A stretch of 9,141 bases of DNA, taken from an uncultured Clostridia bacterium. Its GTDB lineage: Bacteria > Bacillota > Clostridia > Oscillospirales > Oscillospiraceae. The stretch covers positions 1 through 9,141 of the forward strand of contig CAMEIU010000086.1 in NCBI GenBank assembly GCA_945918815.1, written 5' to 3'. The notes under the pieces were generated by a model, which was not told the origin of the DNA, ran no database searches, and worked only from the letters and a program-made list of their open reading frames with translations. The translations under genes and the position numbers were made by a program. Of this stretch, positions 5,338-9,141 are shown piece after piece (the first letter of the stretch is position 1; each line of letters begins with the position of its first letter).

Positions 5338-8300
5338 TTATTTTACATACTTCTGATGGAAGGCAGCCACGGCAATGGCAACCTGGGCGCGGTTGGCCGC
5401 GTCTCTGGGCTGGAGCTTGCCGCTCTGGGCCTCCAGGATGCCCTCGGCCACGGCCCACTTCACGGCGGAAACCGCGTAGGAGGACACGTTGGAGCCGTCG
5501 GCATAGGCGGTCAGGCTATTGCCCGCAGGCAGGACGGAGCCCTTGCTCAACGCGTAGCGGTACAGGATCGCTGCCAGCTGTTCACGGGTCACGGGATCCT
5601 CGGGGCCGAACTTGCCGCTGGTGTAGCCGGTGACAATGTTGTTCTTGGCAGCCCATTCCACGGCGTCGGTATACCACTGGTAATTGGCCACGTCACGGAA
5701 CATGCCGTTGTACCGGGTGGCAGGTTCGCCCTCGATGCGGTACAGGATGGTGACCACCATGGCGCGGGTCAGGGTGCCGTAGGGAGAGAACTTGCCGTTG
5801 CCGGTGCCGTTCATCAGGCCCTCTTCATAGACATACTTGACCGCGTCATAGAACGGGTCGCTCTTGGACACATCCGTGAAGTCCATGGCCTCGGTGGGCT
5901 TGGAAGCAGAGCTGCCGGAGCCGAAACCGGGCAGGATGGGCAGGGTGATATCGCCGTTGCCGCCGCTCAGATCCACTCTGGGATAGAGGGCTTCGGTGGT
6001 ATTCACATGCAGATCCTCGTTGACTTGCAGATGGTTCACATGGATCGTTCCGACGGGCAGATCCTTGACCGCGAACTTCAGGGTCGCCACGGCCGCACCG
6101 GCGGGAATGGCCTCCAGCTGGGCATAAGCGAAGGTCACAGCGCCGTTCTCATCCACATAAGAGGAGTAGGCCGCGTTGGACTGCACCTCCACCAGTTCCA
6201 GGCTGGCGGGGTTATAGGACACGGTCATCTCGCCGTTGTTGGAAGCCACGCTTCTGCCGTTGGCATCCTGGGCAGTCAGCTTCACGGTGACGGTATTCTG
6301 CCAGGGATTGTAACCGCCGGCAGAACGGGTGCTGACCTCTTCTCTGAGGACAGCGGTGGAATTCAGGCCGCCCTTGGGCGCCTGGAGCGCGGCGTCAACA
6401 TGGAGCTTCTCTGCCTTGACCACTGCGGAATCCAGGCTGACGGCATTTGCGCCGGTTCTGGCAGCTCTCTCCACGGTATCCGCTTCGCCGCCTTCGGTTT
6501 CCTCACTCTCGTTGGAATCCGCATAGAACAGCGCCGTCGGCCACACGCCGTCGCCCACATCGCCGAGGCAGGCAGACACATAGCGTCCAGTCGTTTCATC
6601 TGTCTCCTCGTTGTATGTCTCTTCATACTTCAACTGATAGATCTCGTTGGTCGTGCCGGTGAAGTAGGACAGGTACAGGGTATCCGGATCCTCCATGGTC
6701 ATGGAGCAGAACTGATAGCCCTGATTGGTCGGGAAGGACAGTTTCAGATCTGTTGCAGCGAAGCCCAGACGCTCGAGCTTGCCGGTGTTGCTGTTAATCC
6801 ACAGATTCCATAGATATCCGGCGTCGTCCAGAGCGCACATGACATCATAGACCGTACCATTATTCACTGCATAGCCGCCCCAGGTCAAAGCAACGAACTT
6901 GCTTGCACTGGTATACTCGAAATAATTCGTCCAGTCATACCCAGCCTCAAACTCGTTTGCCATCGGTGACTCAGAGAACAGGATATAGTTCTCATAGATG
7001 CCTACCATCATCGGCGTTTCCAGTGTCTGATAGGTATAGTACGCAAAGTCCATATCCATCATCGGCACGCCGCCGGCAGCGATATCTTCAGACTCAGCCA
7101 CGGTCTTGCCGGTGTCCGGATCGATCTGATACATCATGCCGTTAGAATCATGCTGGTAGAGATAACCGCCCAGCATATCATAGGCCACACTGCAGACGTC
7201 GTTCTCCAAATCCGCATAGGCGTCCCAGGTGCGGTCATTCTCCAAATCCCAGGTGAACAGCAGGGGTGCGCCGTCTTCATCCTGCAGGGCGCCGTAGAGG
7301 GTAGTCTTCACGGATTCCACCGTCACCGTGCATACAGCAGAGAATTCTTCATCCTGCACGGAGGTGGCGGTAATCACACAGGTGCCGTCTCCCACAGCCT
7401 TGACCAGGCCGTCTTCGCGTACGGTGGCAACAGCTTCGTTGCTGGAAGTCCAGGTCACGCTGCTGTCAGATACATTGATGGGCAGTACTTCGGCATCCAG
7501 CCACGCGCTGGAGCCCTTGTACAGCTTCAGGGTTTCCGGGGTCACGGTGACGCTTTCAACAGCATCGGTCGGCTTCATGTTAAAGAACACACGGTAGGTA
7601 CCCACGTTGCCCGCATAGTCCCAGACCTGGACCAGGAAGACGTTCTCTTCTGCGCCCCGCTCGAACTCTACGGAGACCTTATCGCCGGCCTCGGTCTGAT
7701 CCAGCAGCTGGCCGTCGGTCAACTTTCGGCCGTTCTGGCCGAAGATCAGCACGCCGGCCACATAGTTGTTATCCTGCGCTTCAATGACGAAGCTGGTGTT
7801 CCGGGAAGCGGTCTCACCGTCATTCGCACCGATCATAGAGACACCAGTTACCATCGGCGCGGTGTTGTCCACGGTGAAGCCGAAGGACAGGTTCGTGCCC
7901 TTGCCCAGGGCGTCCCAATTCACGGTGCCGTCATCCTGGACGTAATACTCCGGCGCCAGCGTCAGGCCCACTTCCACATAGGTGTCTTCGTCCAAACCTT
8001 CCGCGCTCCAATCCAGCGACGCGCTCTGGTTCATCTTATCCCAAACGCCGGTGTTCTCGTTGAGGTACGCGCTGTAGATCTTATTGATCTGATATCCGTA
8101 TGTATCTCCGTCGTAGCGCAGGGTCACAAGGCCGGCATAGGCGTTGCGGATGGGCGTGTAATACAGCTTGGTCAGAACCGTATCGCTGTTGATGGCGTTC
8201 CGCTCTGGCTGATAGGAGTCCGCCCACAGCGGTTCGGGTTCTCCATCGCCGTTCTGGTCGGGGAGTTCCAGGCCCTCCAGGGGGTTGCCCAGGAATGCCT

Positions 8301-9141
8301 CCTCCTGGCCGCCGGGATACTTGATTCCCACAAAGTTGGTCACAAAATTCGCGCCGTTATAGTCCCAGCTGTAGGGATAGACGCTGGCGGTGCCGTACTC
8401 ATAGTCCAGCAGCGTCTCATGCTCGAACATGGAGGCGTCGGACCAGTTGCCGTAGAAGGCCAGCATGGGGATGGAATGGACGGTGCCCAGCGCGCCTTCC
8501 TCCGTGGTAATGCCGGTCACATTGATATAGCCTTCCACATAGGCGCCGTTCTCATAATAGGAGTCCAGATCCGCCTTCTGATCCTCCATCAAGGTCAGGG
8601 TCACCTGCACCTCGGTGGAGCCGTAGGCAGGCACGGTCACGGAGCCAAGGTTCATCCGCTCCAGGAACACATAGGCGTCGCGGGTAGAGACGCCCGCCTT
8701 GCCGTCCAGAGACGCGGCCAGTTCTTCGTGATAGATCGTATCCCGCTCGCCGGTGACATACTCCAGCAGGGCGGTGCAGTCGTCTCCGTCAACCTGATGG
8801 TCGCCGTTGAAGTCCATCTGGGCCAGCTCTTTATCGAGCTTCAGCTCCAGGGGCTTGCCGTTGACGGTCCAGGAAGCTTCAAAGTCCAGCGGTGTCGTCC
8901 AGGTATCCAGATAGTAGCGGTAGCCGCCAAGATAATAATCATAATCGGCGAACAGCTCCTGAGTGAACAGATTGGCAGACAGGGTATAGCCCTTTTCCGT
9001 CCCGGTCAGGTTGTTGACGGTGAAGGAGAAGGTATATTCGCCGGTCTTGTCGGGATCGTCGCCCAGCTCGGCCTTGACCTTGCCATCGGCCCAGGAATCG
9101 GTGGCATCCTCACCCATCAGGATGTAGGTGTCAGCGGAAAC
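5338..9141 (-). CDS. SLH-anchored surface protein, C-terminal part of a subtilisin-like (S8) envelope protease; 5' end outside window
   Basis: 1267 residues are visible and the frame is open at the window edge; the ATG at 9117 is internal. In order (residue 1 at base 9141): a Fn3-like domain (about 1-230) of the type behind lactocepin/C5a-peptidase catalytic domains, with GEYTFSFTVNNL, VTVPAYGSTEVQVTL and HSIPMLAFYGNWSDASMF; inserted in it a dockerin-like segment (109-163). Next come a beta-rich module ending in FTVDNTAP and VWDYAGNVGTYRV, a Big_2 domain (about 527-609), a propeller-like region (about 612-880) with repeats such as MYQIDPDTGKT, an acidic linker (about 870-888), a cohesin-like domain (about 946-1045) and a Gly/Ser linker. 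Three SLH repeats end the protein, with TRAM (1125), TREQ (1185) and a weaker NRAQ (1250). SLH repeats bind secondary cell-wall polymer outside the cell, so the enzyme would be displayed on the wall to degrade host or dietary protein. The catalytic triad lies outside the window, so protease is inferred from the accessory domains. Confidence 0.85.
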   Translation of the reverse strand, partial: VSADTYILMGEDATDSWADGKVKAELGDDPDKTGEYTFSFTVNNLTGTEKGYTLSANLFTQELFADYDYYLGGYRYYLDTWTTPLDFEASWTVNGKPLELKLDKELAQMDFNGDHQVDGDDCTALLEYVTGERDTIYHEELAASLDGKAGVSTRDAYVFLERMNLGSVTVPAYGSTEVQVTLTLMEDQKADLDSYYENGAYVEGYINVTGITTEEGALGTVHSIPMLAFYGNWSDASMFEHETLLDYEYGTASVYPYSWDYNGANFVTNFVGIKYPGGQEEAFLGNPLEGLELPDQNGDGEPEPLWADSYQPERNAINSDTVLTKLYYTPIRNAYAGLVTLRYDGDTYGYQINKIYSAYLNENTGVWDKMNQSASLDWSAEGLDEDTYVEVGLTLAPEYYVQDDGTVNWDALGKGTNLSFGFTVDNTAPMVTGVSMIGANDGETASRNTSFVIEAQDNNYVAGVLIFGQNGRKLTDGQLLDQTEAGDKVSVEFERGAEENVFLVQVWDYAGNVGTYRVFFNMKPTDAVESVTVTPETLKLYKGSSAWLDAEVLPINVSDSSVTWTSSNEAVATVREDGLVKAVGDGTCVITATSVQDEEFSAVCTVTVESVKTTLYGALQDEDGAPLLFTWDLENDRTWDAYADLENDVCSVAYDMLGGYLYQHDSNGMMYQIDPDTGKTVAESEDIAAGGVPMMDMDFAYYTYQTLETPMMVGIYENYILFSESPMANEFEAGYDWTNYFEYTSASKFVALTWGGYAVNNGTVYDVMCALDDAGYLWNLWINSNTGKLERLGFAATDLKLSFPTNQGYQFCSMTMEDPDTLYLSYFTGTTNEIYQLKYEETYNEETDETTGRYVSACLGDVGDGVWPTALFYADSNESEETEGGEADTVERAARTGANAVSLDSAVVKAEKLHVDAALQAPKGGLNSTAVLREEVSTRSAGGYNPWQNTVTVKLTAQDANGRSVASNNGEMTVSYNPASLELVEVQSNAAYSSYVDENGAVTFAYAQLEAIPAGAAVATLKFAVKDLPVGTIHVNHLQVNEDLHVNTTEALYPRVDLSGGNGDITLPILPGFGSGSSASKPTEAMDFTDVSKSDPFYDAVKYVYEEGLMNGTGNGKFSPYGTLTRAMVVTILYRIEGEPATRYNGMFRDVANYQWYTDAVEWAAKNNIVTGYTSGKFGPEDPVTREQLAAILYRYALSKGSVLPAGNSLTAYADGSNVSSYAVSAVKWAVAEGILEAQSGKLQPRDAANRAQVAIAVAAFHQKYVK

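Noticed and set aside
5200..6813. Plus-strand frame of 537 codons opposite the SLH protein end
   Set aside because: It runs through the terminator and antisense to recognisable SLH and cohesin-like domains; low-complexity Gly/His/Ala composition.
8223..8255. DQNGDGEPEP as a second dockerin or EF-hand calcium loop in the surface protein
   Set aside because: The first few ligand positions fit, but no helix follows and the downstream acidic ligand is missing; it could still be a simple calcium-binding turn.
9115..9117. ATG at 9117 as the start of the surface protein
   Set aside because: The frame stays open to the window edge, the preceding codons (VSADTYIL) continue the domain, and no signal peptide follows the ATG.

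Overview
The window looks like chromosomal DNA of a GC-rich, low-oxygen gut-type Firmicute, most likely an Oscillospiraceae/Ruminococcaceae relative. This is inferred from the mix of a clostridial-type phosphofructokinase, a fucose-isomerase-like/DUF4867/FGGY-kinase cluster, an SLH-anchored envelope protease, strong AAAGGAG-type ribosome binding sites, and intergenic palindromic repeats of kinds that are common in such genomes. No ribosomal or other taxonomic marker is present, so the family assignment is tentative. All five complete or partial metabolic/regulatory genes and the surface protein lie on the minus strand; long plus-strand reading frames are shadows.

Reading in the direction of transcription (from high to low coordinates): (i) 9141-5338, the C-terminal 1267 residues of a very large secreted protein whose features match the region after the catalytic domain of lactocepin/C5a-peptidase-type subtilisin-like (S8) proteases. 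It has an Fn3-like domain carrying an inserted dockerin-like segment, a Big_2 domain, a beta-rich propeller-like region of lower GC, a cohesin-like domain and three SLH repeats. An intrinsic terminator follows at 5295-5326. (ii) 5327-5050 is a non-coding segment with two small palindromes and a good sigma-A-like promoter for (iii) a 6-phosphofructokinase (5049-3976) with a non-classical active site. (iv) 3975-3795 holds a long palindromic MITE-like element, followed by (v) an AraC-family regulator (3794-2859).

(vi) 2858-2602 is an intergenic region with a second palindromic element, then an AT-rich stretch containing an inverted pair of a 14-bp motif that could be an operator. (vii) Downstream is a probable sugar operon: FGGY kinase of xylulokinase type (2601-1126), a third palindromic element, a DUF4867 cupin-like protein (1021-389) and the start of an L-fucose-isomerase-like protein (358-1, cut by the window edge).

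The likely logic is local: the AraC regulator senses a sugar through its cupin domain and controls the isomerase/kinase/DUF4867 set, which converts an aldose to a ketose phosphate that can feed central metabolism near phosphofructokinase. The exact sugar cannot be read from this sequence. The least explained elements are DUF4867 in a sugar isomerase/kinase operon, the dockerin insertion and cohesin-like domain in one SLH protease, and the covarying palindromic repeats between the operon genes.
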